The notes: generated from the sequence alone by a model not told the origin. A stretch of 64,000 bases of DNA from Maribacter sp044594925 (GCF_044594925.1 NZ_CP138991.1:868001-932000), one strand, 5' to 3'. Positions 17,520 through 26,684 are shown, counted from the first letter of the stretch. Numbers and translations are program-made.

Positions 17520-19739
17520 TTATATCATATCTAAAATCTCGTTAAAAGTAGCGCTAGGGCGCATGGCTTTTGAGACAGATAAAGCATTTGGGATATAATA
17601 ACCGCCAATATCTTGGTTACTTCCTTGAGCATCTATCAACTCGTCCAATACCTGCTGTTCCTTTTCTTTAAAGGCTTTATCAATTTTTCCAAAAATAGTC
17701 TTTAGCTCCATATCCTTATGCTGTTCAGCAAGTGCTTCGGCCCAGTACATAGCTAAATAAAAGTGACTGCCTCTGGTGTCTAGCTCTTTTACTTTTCTAG
17801 AAGGCGATTTATCGTTCAGAAGAAATTTTTCTGTCGCCGTGTCCAAGGCGTCGCCCAGAATCTTCGCTTTTGTGTTGTTATTCTTTTCACCATAAAAATC
17901 CAACGAAACACCTAGGGCTAAGAATTCACCCAAAGAGTCCCAACGTAAGTGGCCTTCTTCGATGAATTGTTCCACGTGTTTTGGGGCTGAGCCACCTGCA
18001 CCGGTTTCAAATAATCCCCCGCCGTTCATTAACGGCACTATGGACAACATTTTGGCGCTGGTGCCAACTTCTAAAATCGGGAATAAATCCGTTAGATAAT
18101 CCCTAAGAACATTACCGGACACCGATATAGTATCCTTACCTTCTTTTATCCTTTTCAAGGTATATCTCGTAGCCTCGATGGGAGACATGACTTTTAGGTC
18201 TAGACCTGTAGTGTCATGGTCTTTTAGGTACAGATTCACTTTTTTGATCAACTCAGCGTCGTGTGCCCGCGCTTCATCCAACCAAAAAATAGCAGGATCG
18301 TTCGTGGCTCTAGCCCTGCCTACTGCAAGTTTTACCCAATCTTGGATTGGCGCATCCTTAACTTGGCACATACGCCATATATCGCCAGATTCTACAGTAT
18401 GTTGTAGCAATACTTCTCCCGTTGCTAAATCCTCAACGGTAACAGCACCATTATCCTTTATCTCAAAAGTTTTGTCATGTGAGCCATACTCTTCAGCTTT
18501 TTGAGCCATTAGACCAACATTGGGGACCGTTCCCATGGTAGTGGGGTCAAAGGCACCGTTAGCTTTACAAAATTCTATAGTGGCATCGTAGATACCGGCA
18601 TAGCTACTATCTGGAATAACCGCTTTTGTATCTTGGGATTTACCCTCGGCATTCCACATTTTTCCGGAGTTACGTATCATAGCCGGCATAGAAGCATCAA
18701 TGATAACATCACTGGGAACATGTAAGTTGGTTATTCCTTTGTCAGAATTGACCATGGCTAGTGCCGGACCTTCACTCAGAATATCGGCTATATCTTCTTC
18801 GATTTCTTCACGTTGGTTGGCAGGTAACCCTTCCAATTTGGTGTAAAGGTTTTCAAGTCCGTCATTAGGGTTAACCCCCAGTGCATTGAAAGTCGCAGCA
18901 TGTTTCTCAAAAAGAGGTGCCAAAAAGGTTTCCAGTACATGACCAAAAATAATAGGGTCGGAAACTTTCATCATTGTTGCTTTCATGTGAACCGAGAAAA
19001 GTACACCTTTTTCTCTGGCGTCCTTAACCTGTTCTTTTAAGAATGCCAACAACGCCTTTTTACTCATTACTGTGGCGTCTATGATTTCCTTTTCCTGTAG
19101 CTCAACTTTATCTTTCAAAAGCGTTGATTCGCCATTAGATTTGTGTAGTACAATCTTAACGTTGGCGGCCTTACTTAGTGTTAGCGATTTTTCGTTGGAT
19201 TTAAAATCGCCTTGCGACATGGTGGCCACATGTGTTCTGGAATCGGAGCTCCATGCGCCCATGGTGTGTGGATTCTGTTTTGCGTAATTTTTTACGGCCC
19301 TTGGTGCGCGGCGATCAGAATTCCCCTCACGTAGTACAGGGTTAACGGCACTACCCTTAATTTTGTCGTATTTAGATTTTATTTCCTCTTCGGATGCGTT
19401 CTGCGGATCATCTGGATAGTTGGGCAGGTTATAACCCTTTTGTTGTAACTCTGCTATGGCCTCTTTGAGCTGCGGTATGGAGGCACTTATATTGGGTAGT
19501 TTTATAATATTCGCTTCGGGAAGCTTTGCCATTTTACCAAGTTCATCTAAATCATTGGTTACACGTTGGTCAGCGGTTAAGCTATCCGGGAATATGGCAC
19601 AAATTCTTCCTGCTAGCGAGATATCTTTCGTTTCTATCTCTATTCCAGAAGTTTTAGTAAAAGCTTTAACGATAGGAAGAAAAGAAGCTGTTGCCAAAGC
19701 TGGTGCTTCATCGGTTTTGGTATAAAAAATTTTGGACAT
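17520..19739 (-). CDS. icd: NADP-dependent isocitrate dehydrogenase, monomeric type
   Basis: A 739-residue monomeric (IDH-II) isocitrate dehydrogenase, full length. It oxidatively decarboxylates isocitrate to 2-oxoglutarate in the TCA cycle and makes NADPH. Recognisable segments are the N-terminal FYTKTDEAPALATASFLPIV, the substrate-serine region LREGNSDRRAPRAVK, the centre NDGLENLYTKLEG, the metal/substrate aspartate region HVPSDVIIDASMPAMIRNSG, and the C-terminal FETGAGGSAPKHVEQF. It is unrelated in sequence to the dimeric E. coli Icd. It is transcribed alone, with its own promoter and terminator. Confidence 0.97.
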   Translation of the reverse strand: MSKIFYTKTDEAPALATASFLPIVKAFTKTSGIEIETKDISLAGRICAIFPDSLTADQRVTNDLDELGKMAKLPEANIIKLPNISASIPQLKEAIAELQQKGYNLPNYPDDPQNASEEEIKSKYDKIKGSAVNPVLREGNSDRRAPRAVKNYAKQNPHTMGAWSSDSRTHVATMSQGDFKSNEKSLTLSKAANVKIVLHKSNGESTLLKDKVELQEKEIIDATVMSKKALLAFLKEQVKDAREKGVLFSVHMKATMMKVSDPIIFGHVLETFLAPLFEKHAATFNALGVNPNDGLENLYTKLEGLPANQREEIEEDIADILSEGPALAMVNSDKGITNLHVPSDVIIDASMPAMIRNSGKMWNAEGKSQDTKAVIPDSSYAGIYDATIEFCKANGAFDPTTMGTVPNVGLMAQKAEEYGSHDKTFEIKDNGAVTVEDLATGEVLLQHTVESGDIWRMCQVKDAPIQDWVKLAVGRARATNDPAIFWLDEARAHDAELIKKVNLYLKDHDTTGLDLKVMSPIEATRYTLKRIKEGKDTISVSGNVLRDYLTDLFPILEVGTSAKMLSIVPLMNGGGLFETGAGGSAPKHVEQFIEEGHLRWDSLGEFLALGVSLDFYGEKNNNTKAKILGDALDTATEKFLLNDKSPSRKVKELDTRGSHFYLAMYWAEALAEQHKDMELKTIFGKIDKAFKEKEQQVLDELIDAQGSNQDIGGYYIPNALSVSKAMRPSATFNEILDMI

Positions 19740-19765
19740 TCGTGTTAATTTTATTTCAAGCGGAG

Positions 19766-19773
19766 CAAAGATA
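19766..19773 (-). promoter_or_regulatory. -7 promoter element of icd
   Basis: On the minus strand TATCTTTG matches TAnnTTTG and lies 26 bases before the icd ATG. Confidence 0.65.
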
Positions 19774-19845
19774 CAATATTATCTATCCTATCTACAGTTG
19801 GGTGGTATTGAATATTAAGTGATTTTGTTAGATTCCTTAAATGAC

Positions 19846-19886
19846 AAAAGCCATATCATTGTACAAGTACATTGATATGGCTTTTT
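19846..19886. terminator. Long hairpin with terminator features in the icd-rplS gap
   Basis: Bases 19846-19864 pair with 19867-19885 over 19 positions with one T-T mismatch and a two-base loop, with A and T tracts at the ends. No intact gene lies just upstream on either strand. It most likely served the decayed minus-strand gene at 20052-20231. Confidence 0.7.
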
Positions 19887-20051
19887 AGAAATAGTTTACA
19901 GCCTTTTGTCCTAATATCTAAATTAGAATGGCAACCATTGATTGCCTCTGCATCACTAATTCAACGTTATGAAATGTTTCTGTTCTTCAGTATTGTACCA
20001 AGTAACAGCTACAATTTCTTCTCATTGTCTTAATGTAGGTGAAAATTTAGC

Positions 20052-20231
20052 TTACACCAAAATTTCTATACATCCATAATACACTTCAAAGGCGACAGCT
20101 TTTGAGGTATTAATCACTGCAAAGATATAGACTCCCGATGGAAGATAATATGCTAACAGTTGAACATTGATATAAAGAACGTAAACTCTATAATGGACTT
20201 TGGTAGCATCCTTAGCGATGTTTTCCTTAGT
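20052..20231 (-). pseudogene. Possible remnant of a gene encoding a type IX secretion C-terminal sorting domain
   Basis: The 640-base gap 19740-20379 contains no intact gene. On the minus strand a 59-codon open frame ends with LPSGVYIFAVINTSKAVAF and stops at 20052. The LPSGVYIF string followed by an alternating strand is typical of the C-terminal sorting domains of type IX secreted proteins. There is no full-length frame upstream and no start. Further downstream on the same strand, in another frame, EEIVAVTWYNTEEQKHF looks protein-like too. A long hairpin at 19846-19886 could be the former terminator. This is inference from a short string; chance cannot be excluded. Confidence 0.4.
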
Positions 20232-20328
20232 TCATACCTAAAGGTACTAAAAATCAGCTAAGAAATCATATTTTCTAAAAAATTAATAATCAACACTTTA
20301 TGAACCGTAGTTGTTCACAATTGTTTAT

Positions 20329-20361
20329 AAAAAAAGCACCAACTATAAGTTGATGCTTTTA
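20329..20361. terminator. Terminator downstream of rplS
   Basis: AAAAGCACCAACT (20332-20344) pairs with AGTTGATGCTTTT (20348-20360) with one mismatch and a three-base loop. It lies about 20 bases beyond the rplS stop on the minus strand. Confidence 0.75.
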
Positions 20362-20379
20362 TCGAATATGATATGGTTC

Positions 20380-20730
20380 TTAAGACCTTACTTCTTTAAT
20401 TCTAGCCTTCTTACCGGTTAATCCTCTGAAATAGTAAATACGCGATCTACGTACTTTACCTTTTTTGTTAACCTCTATTTTCTGTAAAGCAGGTAAGTTA
20501 ACGGGGAATATACGTTCAACACCTACAGTTCCTGACATTTTGCGTATCGTAAAGGTTTCCGTTGCTCCAGACCCTCTTCGTTGTATTACTACACCTTTAA
20601 AGAACTGCGTACGTGTTTTCTCGCCTTCTTTTATTTCGTAGTAAACGGTTAATGTGTCTCCTGCGGAAAATTTCGGGAATTCATTTTTAGTTACGAATTC
20701 GTCCTGAACATATTTAATTAATGATTCCAT
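20380..20730 (-). CDS. rplS: 50S ribosomal protein L19
   Basis: A 116-residue L19 of standard length. It begins MESLIKYVQDEFV; conserved segments are FSAGDTLTVYYEIKEGEKTR, FKGVVIQRRGSG, RKMSGTVGVERIFP and RRSRIYYFRGLTGKKARIKE. L19 sits at the interface of the two ribosomal subunits. The frame is open for 24 codons further upstream, but the family start is at 20730, and the -7 element at 20800-20807 gives a leader of roughly 65 bases. trmD lies upstream on the same strand, the usual pairing. Confidence 0.98.
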   Translation of the reverse strand: MESLIKYVQDEFVTKNEFPKFSAGDTLTVYYEIKEGEKTRTQFFKGVVIQRRGSGATETFTIRKMSGTVGVERIFPVNLPALQKIEVNKKGKVRRSRIYYFRGLTGKKARIKEVRS

Positions 20731-20799
20731 TGTCTTTTTAATTGGAATTGAATCAAAGCAACTTTCACGATTTTCGTCAGAGGTTGATTTAACAGAGTG

Positions 20800-20807
20800 C
20801 AAAAATA
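20800..20807 (-). promoter_or_regulatory. -7 promoter element of rplS
   Basis: On the minus strand TATTTTTG followed by CACTC is the same string that precedes rpsF. It gives rplS a promoter separate from trmD. Confidence 0.65.
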
Positions 20808-20868
20808 GTTCTAAAATTAGAAACTACAAGTATTTTAATAAGATTTTTAATAGTCTGGCGATTGTAAA

Positions 20869-21543
20869 TTAATCCAATAGGTCTGGTCTTAATGCTTCGG
20901 TTCTGGCATGTGCTTGCTCTTCTCGCCATTGTTCTATTTTTCCGAAATTGCCGCTCAATAGCACATCTGGAACTTTCATGCCCTTATATTCAGAAGGTCT
21001 TGTGTAGACTGGCGGTGCTAAAAGCCCGTCTTGAAAGCTATCTGTTAAGGCAGAAGTTTCATCGTTAAGTACGCCTGGTAGTAATCTTATAATGGTATCA
21101 CAAAGCACGGCAGCACCCAACTCGCCTCCCGAGAGCACATAGTCTCCAATAGATATTTCTCTGGTTATGAACTTATCGCGCACACGCTGGTCTACTCCCT
21201 TGTAATGACCACATAGGATGATAATATTTTTTAAGAGCGATAAACTATTGGAGATTTTTTGATTTAAACGCTTACCATCGGGAGTCATGTAAATAATCTC
21301 GTCGTAGTCTCTTTGCTCGGTAAGCTTGGTAATACATTTATCAATAGGTTCTATCATGAGCACCATACCGGCACCCCCTCCAAATTGATAATCGTCTACT
21401 TGGTTGTAACTTTTATCGGTGTAATCCCTAATATTATGAAAATACACCTCAACCAAATTCTTGTCAATTGCTCTTTTTAAAATAGAGGCGTCAAACGGAC
21501 TTTTTAATAATTCAGGTAAAACCGTTATGATATCAATTCGCAT
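20869..21543 (-). CDS. trmD: tRNA (guanine37-N1)-methyltransferase
   Basis: A 224-residue TrmD, normal length. It methylates G37 next to the anticodon, which prevents frameshifting. The start MRIDIITVLPELLKSPFDAS, the GGGAGMVLMIEP segment, and the trefoil-knot SAM site ILCGHYKGVDQRV and GDYVLSGGELGA are all present. The C-terminal YTRPSEYKGMKVPDVLLSGN matches the family. It starts 21 bases after the GNAT stop on the same strand, suggesting co-transcription, and precedes rplS. Confidence 0.97.
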   Translation of the reverse strand: MRIDIITVLPELLKSPFDASILKRAIDKNLVEVYFHNIRDYTDKSYNQVDDYQFGGGAGMVLMIEPIDKCITKLTEQRDYDEIIYMTPDGKRLNQKISNSLSLLKNIIILCGHYKGVDQRVRDKFITREISIGDYVLSGGELGAAVLCDTIIRLLPGVLNDETSALTDSFQDGLLAPPVYTRPSEYKGMKVPDVLLSGNFGKIEQWREEQAHARTEALRPDLLD

Positions 21544-21564
21544 ATTTATATGAGGTATTTAGTA

Positions 21565-22005
21565 TTAGGCTCTCCAAAAATAATGAAAACATTCAGAATC
21601 TTTTTTCCATCCCAACTTCTCGTAAAGCCCTTGTGCAGGATTATCAATCGCAGTCTCCAGGGCCAATCCTTTTTGACTATTTTCACGACAGTACGTTTTT
21701 GCCGTTTCTAAAAGTTGGGACCCTATATTATTTTTACGGTGTTCTTTTAAAACAAATAAATCGTTAAGAATGAGGGATGATTTTAAGGATACCGAAGAGA
21801 AAGTTTGATAGAGCTGCGTAAAACCTACCGGAATTTCGTTTTCAAAGGCGATAAAAATGACCGACTCTTTTTTGGTGATTCTTTCCGTAAGAAACGCTGA
21901 AGCCGCTTCATAATTTGATTGCTGCTTGTAAAAAACCCGATACGAGTCAAACAGCGGTACAATAGCTTCCAAGTCCGTAATTTTTGCTTGTTTTATGGTA
22001 ATCAT
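21565..22005 (-). CDS. GNAT family N-acetyltransferase
   Basis: A 146-residue single-domain GNAT. The acetyl-CoA-binding region is LNDLFVLKEHRKNNIGSQLL (R/Q-x-x-G-x-G/A-like), followed by the C-terminal LYEKLGWKKDSECFHYFWRA typical of small acetyltransferases. The substrate is unknown. It lies between a coiled-coil membrane protein gene, whose terminator falls just upstream, and trmD, with which it probably forms a unit. Confidence 0.85.
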   Translation of the reverse strand: MITIKQAKITDLEAIVPLFDSYRVFYKQQSNYEAASAFLTERITKKESVIFIAFENEIPVGFTQLYQTFSSVSLKSSLILNDLFVLKEHRKNNIGSQLLETAKTYCRENSQKGLALETAIDNPAQGLYEKLGWKKDSECFHYFWRA

Positions 22006-22009
22006 ACTA

Positions 22010-22040
22010 TAAAAAAAGCTCCTTTAAAGGGAGCTTCGTT
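22010..22040 (-). terminator. Terminator of the coiled-coil membrane protein gene
   Basis: AAGCTCC (22016-22022) pairs with GGAGCTT (22030-22036); the A run on the left reads as the T tract on the minus strand. Confidence 0.75.
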
Positions 22041-22041
22041 T

Positions 22042-22662
22042 TTATTTAGTTTTTTTCTGTTTGTTTAGTTCGTCCTGTAACTGCCTACTGATTTTCTGTT
22101 CTCGTTCTAGGGCCCTTCTTCGGTGATCTTCATATTCCAATTCCAGTTCAGAAAGATTCTGTTTGGCCTCTTGAGTTAGGATATTGCTATTTCTAAATTT
22201 ATAAACGAATAATCCTAAAAGTAAAAATAGTCCTGCAATTATAGTCCAAAGAATGAAGTTGTAAGTCCCTTTCGATACTTGAATTCCTAAAAAGGACATA
22301 CTATCTTTTTCCTCGGTAACAGCGCTTAAATTAGTAGTGGTTTCTTCTAATTTCTTATTTAAGGAAGTAATGGTTGTTTCATGACCGGATATGGTCGATT
22401 TCAATTCTGCTGTTTTCTTGTTCATTACAGCAATGGAGTCCAGTACATTTTTACGAATTTTATAGAGATTAGATTCTCTAACTACTTCGTACCTCACGCC
22501 ATCCGCTCTGTAATTACCAGAACGTTTTGAGATATAATCAAACTGTTTGCTTATTGGCCCTTGGTCTAATGATAGTTTTTGCTCTTCGGTTGCGTCTTGC
22601 CCATAATTGAAGTTAACGGTAAGTAGGACCGTTAAAACATATAATAATCTCGAGATTTTCAT
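22042..22662 (-). CDS. Secreted/membrane coiled-coil protein of unknown function
   Basis: A 206-residue protein that I recognise only as a Bacteroidota type sometimes encoded near trmD. Residues 1-21 are a signal peptide (LLYVLTVLLTVNFNYG). Residues 22-80 include the segment ISKRSGNYRADGVRYEVVRE. Residues about 85-125 are a coiled coil (KKTAELKSTISGHETTITSL). A membrane segment at about 135-155 (FILWTIIAGLFLLLGLFVY) is followed by a basic cytoplasmic coiled coil to the end. A link between periplasm and cytoplasm is suggested by this topology. No catalytic motif is visible. Confidence 0.7.
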   Translation of the reverse strand: MKISRLLYVLTVLLTVNFNYGQDATEEQKLSLDQGPISKQFDYISKRSGNYRADGVRYEVVRESNLYKIRKNVLDSIAVMNKKTAELKSTISGHETTITSLNKKLEETTTNLSAVTEEKDSMSFLGIQVSKGTYNFILWTIIAGLFLLLGLFVYKFRNSNILTQEAKQNLSELELEYEDHRRRALEREQKISRQLQDELNKQKKTK

Positions 22663-22809
22663 TTGCTTAAAAATTGCCGTTAAATAATGATTTAGAGGGG
22701 ACTAAAGTAATTGAATAAAATCAATTAAGGAAAAAAAATGGGGAAACCTTGTCTACCTCATTAAACGTACGTTTCAACTATGGGAAACGGACGTCTTGAA
22801 TACCAAATT

Positions 22810-24258
22810 TTAATAGTACGTATACCGCCTTACTTTAGAAATATACTTAGCCAATCTAATCACTTGATGGGAATAACCATACTCGTTATCGTACCATATG
22901 TACAGAATAAGATTCTTTCCGTTATCCGAGACTAGCGTAGCTTTACTATCATATATAGAAGGGGCAGAAGTCCCAACAATATCAGAGGATACCAACTCCT
23001 TGCTTAATGAATATTTTATCTGCTCTACCAAATCACCTTCCAAGGCATACTTCTTTAGAATAGTGTTAATGCCGCTTAATGAAGTTTTGTTTTTAAGGTC
23101 TAAGTTTAAAATGGCCAAAGAACCGTTAGGCACAGGTACTCTAATGGCATTAGAGCTTAATTTACCCTTCAACGCGGGTAAGGCTTTAGCCACTGCCTGC
23201 CCTGCACCAGTTTCTGTAATTACCATATTTAGACCAGCAGCCCGTCCACGTCTGTATTTACCATGCATATTATCTACCAAATTCTGGTCGTTGGTATAGG
23301 CGTGAATCGTTTCTAAATGTCCTTTTCTAATTCCTAGTGAATCTTCAACAACTTTTAGTATTGGCGTAATGGCATTGGTAGTGCAGGAAGCAGCGGAGTA
23401 TATCTGAGTCGTATCCGGGTCATGTTCCAAATGATTTACGCCATGGACAATATTAGGGATTTCCTTACCAGGTGCCGTAAGCAAGACTTTAGACGCACCT
23501 TTTGCCTTTAAATGTCTGGATAAAGCTTTTTTATCCCTAAAAGCTCCTGTATTATCTATGATTAGCGCATCGGATATACCGTATTGCGTATAATCTACAT
23601 CTTCGGGTTGGTTGGCATTTATGATGTGAACCGTAGTTCCATTAATAATGAGGGCGTTATTTTTACCATCGATACTTACCGTACCCATAAAATTACCATG
23701 AACAGAATCTGTTCTTAAAAGACTTGCTCTTTTCTCAAGTACAGCTTCATCCATAGTGCCTCTAACCACAATGGCACGAAGTCTCATTTGGTTACCCTTA
23801 CCAGTTTTAGACATTAATTCCCTCGCTAAAAGACGACCTATTCTGCCAAAACCATAAAGCACTACGTCCTTTGGTTTAATTCCGTCGTAATCGGCTGCTG
23901 ACCTCAATTTTTCGACTACAAAGGCCTTTACATTGTTGAAATTATTGTCATCAGAATGATATTCATAAGTTAATTTTCCAATATCAAGTTTAGAAGGCGG
24001 AAGCTTTAAATCGTTGATAGCTCTTAAAAGTTCTACAGAATCAAATATTGAAATAGGTTTTTGAACAAATTCACCGGCATATTCATGAAGGTGTATGATA
24101 TCGCTAACATTCCGGTCAATAACCTGATTCTTAAAGAGAACTATTTCAATGGACTTGTCATACCAAAGGTCACTTATTATTTTAATGAACTCAGTGGTGG
24201 CTTTTCTTCTATCGGCCTGGAAGGCTAATTCTTTTTCGTAAGATATTTTACGTGACAT
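22810..24258 (-). CDS. gap: Glyceraldehyde-3-phosphate dehydrogenase, long form with N-terminal extension
   Basis: A 482-residue protein whose residues 131-482 are a complete GAPDH: NAD-binding YGFGRIGR (135-142), the catalytic cysteine Cys292 in SAASCTTNAITP, catalytic His319 in THAYTNDQ-like IHAYTNDQ, and the C-terminal WYDNEYGYSHQV. The first 130 residues (ADRRKATTEFIKIISDLWYD and a helical stretch) are absent from ordinary 330-residue enzymes. Bacteroidota often carry such a long form next to a standard gene; whether it works in glycolysis or gluconeogenesis cannot be told. It has its own promoter and lies between degP-like and the coiled-coil gene. Confidence 0.92.
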   Translation of the reverse strand: MSRKISYEKELAFQADRRKATTEFIKIISDLWYDKSIEIVLFKNQVIDRNVSDIIHLHEYAGEFVQKPISIFDSVELLRAINDLKLPPSKLDIGKLTYEYHSDDNNFNNVKAFVVEKLRSAADYDGIKPKDVVLYGFGRIGRLLARELMSKTGKGNQMRLRAIVVRGTMDEAVLEKRASLLRTDSVHGNFMGTVSIDGKNNALIINGTTVHIINANQPEDVDYTQYGISDALIIDNTGAFRDKKALSRHLKAKGASKVLLTAPGKEIPNIVHGVNHLEHDPDTTQIYSAASCTTNAITPILKVVEDSLGIRKGHLETIHAYTNDQNLVDNMHGKYRRGRAAGLNMVITETGAGQAVAKALPALKGKLSSNAIRVPVPNGSLAILNLDLKNKTSLSGINTILKKYALEGDLVEQIKYSLSKELVSSDIVGTSAPSIYDSKATLVSDNGKNLILYIWYDNEYGYSHQVIRLAKYISKVRRYTYY

Positions 24259-24287
24259 AACGCGTTATAGGTTGTTATAAATTTATG

Positions 24288-24295
24288 CAAAACTA
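24288..24295 (-). promoter_or_regulatory. -7 promoter element of the long-form gap gene
   Basis: On the minus strand TAGTTTTG matches TAnnTTTG, 29 bases before the ATG. A TTTTTG that could be the -33 element ends 22 bases further upstream. Confidence 0.65.
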
Positions 24296-24325
24296 CATTT
24301 TTCAAACGTTTTCGTAACAAAAATT

Positions 24326-24360
24326 CATAAAAAAAGGCATCCGTTTTAAACAGATGCCTT
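24326..24360 (-). terminator. Terminator of the DegP-type protease gene
   Basis: AAGGCATC (24334-24341) pairs with GATGCCTT (24353-24360); the A run at 24328-24335 is the T tract on the minus strand. Confidence 0.8.
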
Positions 24361-24379
24361 AAACCAAACTAGTTTTTAC

Positions 24380-25780
24380 TTATTGAAATATGAGTCGTTC
24401 TCTTTCTCCATCTTCGTTCAGCATCGTTATTACAGTTTTTCCATATCTAGAGATACCTCCGAAAGCATTTTTAGCATCCGTAATATTTTCAATATCTTGG
24501 TCATCTACTTTAATGATGACTTTCCCGTCAAGACCGTAGCCTCTATACCTTTCTGGAACACCGGTAATTTTAACGCCGATTTTAGTTTTGAACTGTTTTT
24601 TATCCTTATCGGAAAGATTTTTCACCTCCATCCCCATTTCTGGTACAATAATCGTTTGGCGTTCTTTAAGCGTCACTGCCACTATGATTTCCTCGTCATC
24701 TCTATCGATGACCATCTCTACGGTATCGCCAGGTCTTTTGGTGCTCAAGTATCCCGTTAAATCCGGATATTTTCTAATTTTTATCTGGTCTATCATTTTC
24801 ACCACATCACCCTCTTGTAGTTCGGCTTCTTCCGCGCCCGAATCTTCAACAATCCCTGAAATATAAACCCCTTCAATTTCATTTAAGCCTTTTTCTATAG
24901 CATAAGGTGTATTTACTGGGGCAACATTTATTCCCAAAACACCCTTCTGTACATTACCATATTCTAGAATATCATCGATCACCTTCTTGGCAATATTACT
25001 GGGAACTGCAAAGGAGTACCCAACGTACGAACCCGTTCTTGAGGAGATAGCTGTATTTATTCCTATTAAATCTCCGTTAGTATTCACCAATGCGCCTCCA
25101 GAATTACCAGGATTTACCGCAGCATCAGTTTGGATAAAGGACTGATTAGACCTGGTGTCCAAACTTCTTGCTTTGGCACTAACTATTCCTGCCGTCACCG
25201 TAGAGGTGAGGTTAAAAGGGTTACCGACCGCTAAGACCCACTCTCCAATCTTAGTATTGTCAGAATCTCCGAAAGCCAGATATGGTAGCTTTTCATTAGT
25301 CTCAATCTTTATTAAAGCAATATCAGAATTTGGGTCACTACCCACTAATTGTGCATCATAGGTTTTGTTATTATTCAAAGTAACCTGCAGTTGACTTGCA
25401 TTAGCAATTACATGATTATTGGTAACAATATGACCGTCTTGTGAAATTATAACTCCTGAACCTGTACCTACTTGCGGAGCGGACTTACTTCCGCCAGAAC
25501 CATAAAAGAATTCAAAGATATTATTGGGACTTTTTCCTATGGTTACATTTTTAACATGCACAACGGCATTAACTGTATTTTCTGCAGCCAGGGTAAAATC
25601 AACTTCATTAATACCTGCACCTTTTGCAGAAGTAGGGGTAAAACTAGTGTTTACCACAGAGGTATTTTCATCTGCTGAGATAATAGCATAATTATTCTTT
25701 TCGAAGAGGAATTTGTAGGCTCCTAAAGTTATGGCCCCTGCAAACACCGCTACTATTAATAGACTTCCTATTCTTTTCAT
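24380..25780 (-). CDS. DegP/DegQ-type periplasmic serine protease (Do family)
   Basis: A 466-residue HtrA protein. An N-terminal hydrophobic segment (residues 5-24) is a signal peptide or anchor. The trypsin-like domain has the full triad: His123 in TNNHVIA, Asp153 in NSDIALIKI and Ser227 in NPGNSGGAL. Two C-terminal PDZ regions follow: about 285-375 (LGINVAPVN through KMIDQIKIRKYPDL) and about 385-466, the second being short. It degrades or chaperones misfolded envelope proteins. Divergent from dapF with a 127-base gap. Confidence 0.93.
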   Translation of the reverse strand: MKRIGSLLIVAVFAGAITLGAYKFLFEKNNYAIISADENTSVVNTSFTPTSAKGAGINEVDFTLAAENTVNAVVHVKNVTIGKSPNNIFEFFYGSGGSKSAPQVGTGSGVIISQDGHIVTNNHVIANASQLQVTLNNNKTYDAQLVGSDPNSDIALIKIETNEKLPYLAFGDSDNTKIGEWVLAVGNPFNLTSTVTAGIVSAKARSLDTRSNQSFIQTDAAVNPGNSGGALVNTNGDLIGINTAISSRTGSYVGYSFAVPSNIAKKVIDDILEYGNVQKGVLGINVAPVNTPYAIEKGLNEIEGVYISGIVEDSGAEEAELQEGDVVKMIDQIKIRKYPDLTGYLSTKRPGDTVEMVIDRDDEEIIVAVTLKERQTIIVPEMGMEVKNLSDKDKKQFKTKIGVKITGVPERYRGYGLDGKVIIKVDDQDIENITDAKNAFGGISRYGKTVITMLNEDGERERLIFQ

Positions 25781-25883
25781 ATTCTTTAGATTTTAACTTA
25801 TTCATCGTAAAATTAATTGAAATTATGTTTTTTCATTACGATTTAACGACTTTTTAACTGCTAAAAAACCCTTAATAAAGTCC

Positions 25884-25891
25884 TATCTTTG
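25884..25891 (+). promoter_or_regulatory. -7 promoter element of the dapF operon
   Basis: TATCTTTG fits TAnnTTTG and lies 16 bases before the dapF ATG. Confidence 0.65.
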
Positions 25892-25907
25892 TTTCTTTAA
25901 TCGAGTC

Positions 25908-26684
25908 ATGAAAACAACATTTTTTAAATATCAAGGGACTGGTAACGACTTCGTTATGATAGATAACAGACAGGCGTTTTTTCCAAAGGATAATAATGAG
26001 CTTGTAGCTCAGCTCTGTGATAGAAGATTCGGGATAGGAGCGGATGGTTTAATTTTATTAGAGGACGATGAGTCTTCAGATTTTAGAATGGTGTATTTTA
26101 ATGCAGATGGTAAAGAAGGCTCCATGTGTGGGAACGGAGGTAGATGTATCGTCGCTTTTGCCAAATACTTGGGAGTAATAGATGATCGCACCAAATTTAT
26201 GGCTGTTGATGGGCTACACGAAGCTACTGTCAATGAAGACGTAATTAGTTTGAAAATGCAGAATGTAACGGAGATTAAATCAAAAACAAATTCCTTGTTC
26301 GTGGATACCGGTTCGCCACACCATGTTCAATTGGTAGCAGGTCTTAAAGATTTCGACGTTGTAAAAGAAGGGGCAAAACTTAGATACGGTCTATACGGTG
26401 AGTCAGGTTCAAATATCAATTTTGTGCAACAAGATGCTGCAGCGTCCTTTTCCATTAGAACATATGAAAGAGGAGTGGAAGATGAAACACTATCATGCGG
26501 CACAGGAGTAACCGCCGTAGCGTTGGGAATGCATAGTTTAGACAAAACGAAATCCAATACCGTTAATATTAATGCTTTAGGAGGAAAACTGGAGGTGTTC
26601 TTTGACTTTAAAGAAGGGGTTTACAGTAACATCTATCTTAAAGGTGCAGCGAAACAGGTGTATAAAGGAGAAATATCTTGGTAA
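25908..26684 (+). CDS. dapF: Diaminopimelate epimerase
   Basis: A 258-residue enzyme that converts LL- to meso-diaminopimelate for lysine and peptidoglycan. Both catalytic cysteines are present: Cys74 in GSMCGNGGRC and Cys197 in TLSCGTGV. The N-terminal FFKYQGTGNDFVMID is characteristic. It is the first gene of a tightly overlapping unit with a GNAT acetyltransferase and mltG, so the operon has a cell-wall theme. Confidence 0.97.
   Translation: MKTTFFKYQGTGNDFVMIDNRQAFFPKDNNELVAQLCDRRFGIGADGLILLEDDESSDFRMVYFNADGKEGSMCGNGGRCIVAFAKYLGVIDDRTKFMAVDGLHEATVNEDVISLKMQNVTEIKSKTNSLFVDTGSPHHVQLVAGLKDFDVVKEGAKLRYGLYGESGSNINFVQQDAAASFSIRTYERGVEDETLSCGTGVTAVALGMHSLDKTKSNTVNINALGGKLEVFFDFKEGVYSNIYLKGAAKQVYKGEISW

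Noticed and set aside
20311..20319. DnaA-box-like TTGTTCACA in the icd-rplS gap
   Set aside because: Single imperfect match; a nine-base string can occur by chance in a gap of this size.
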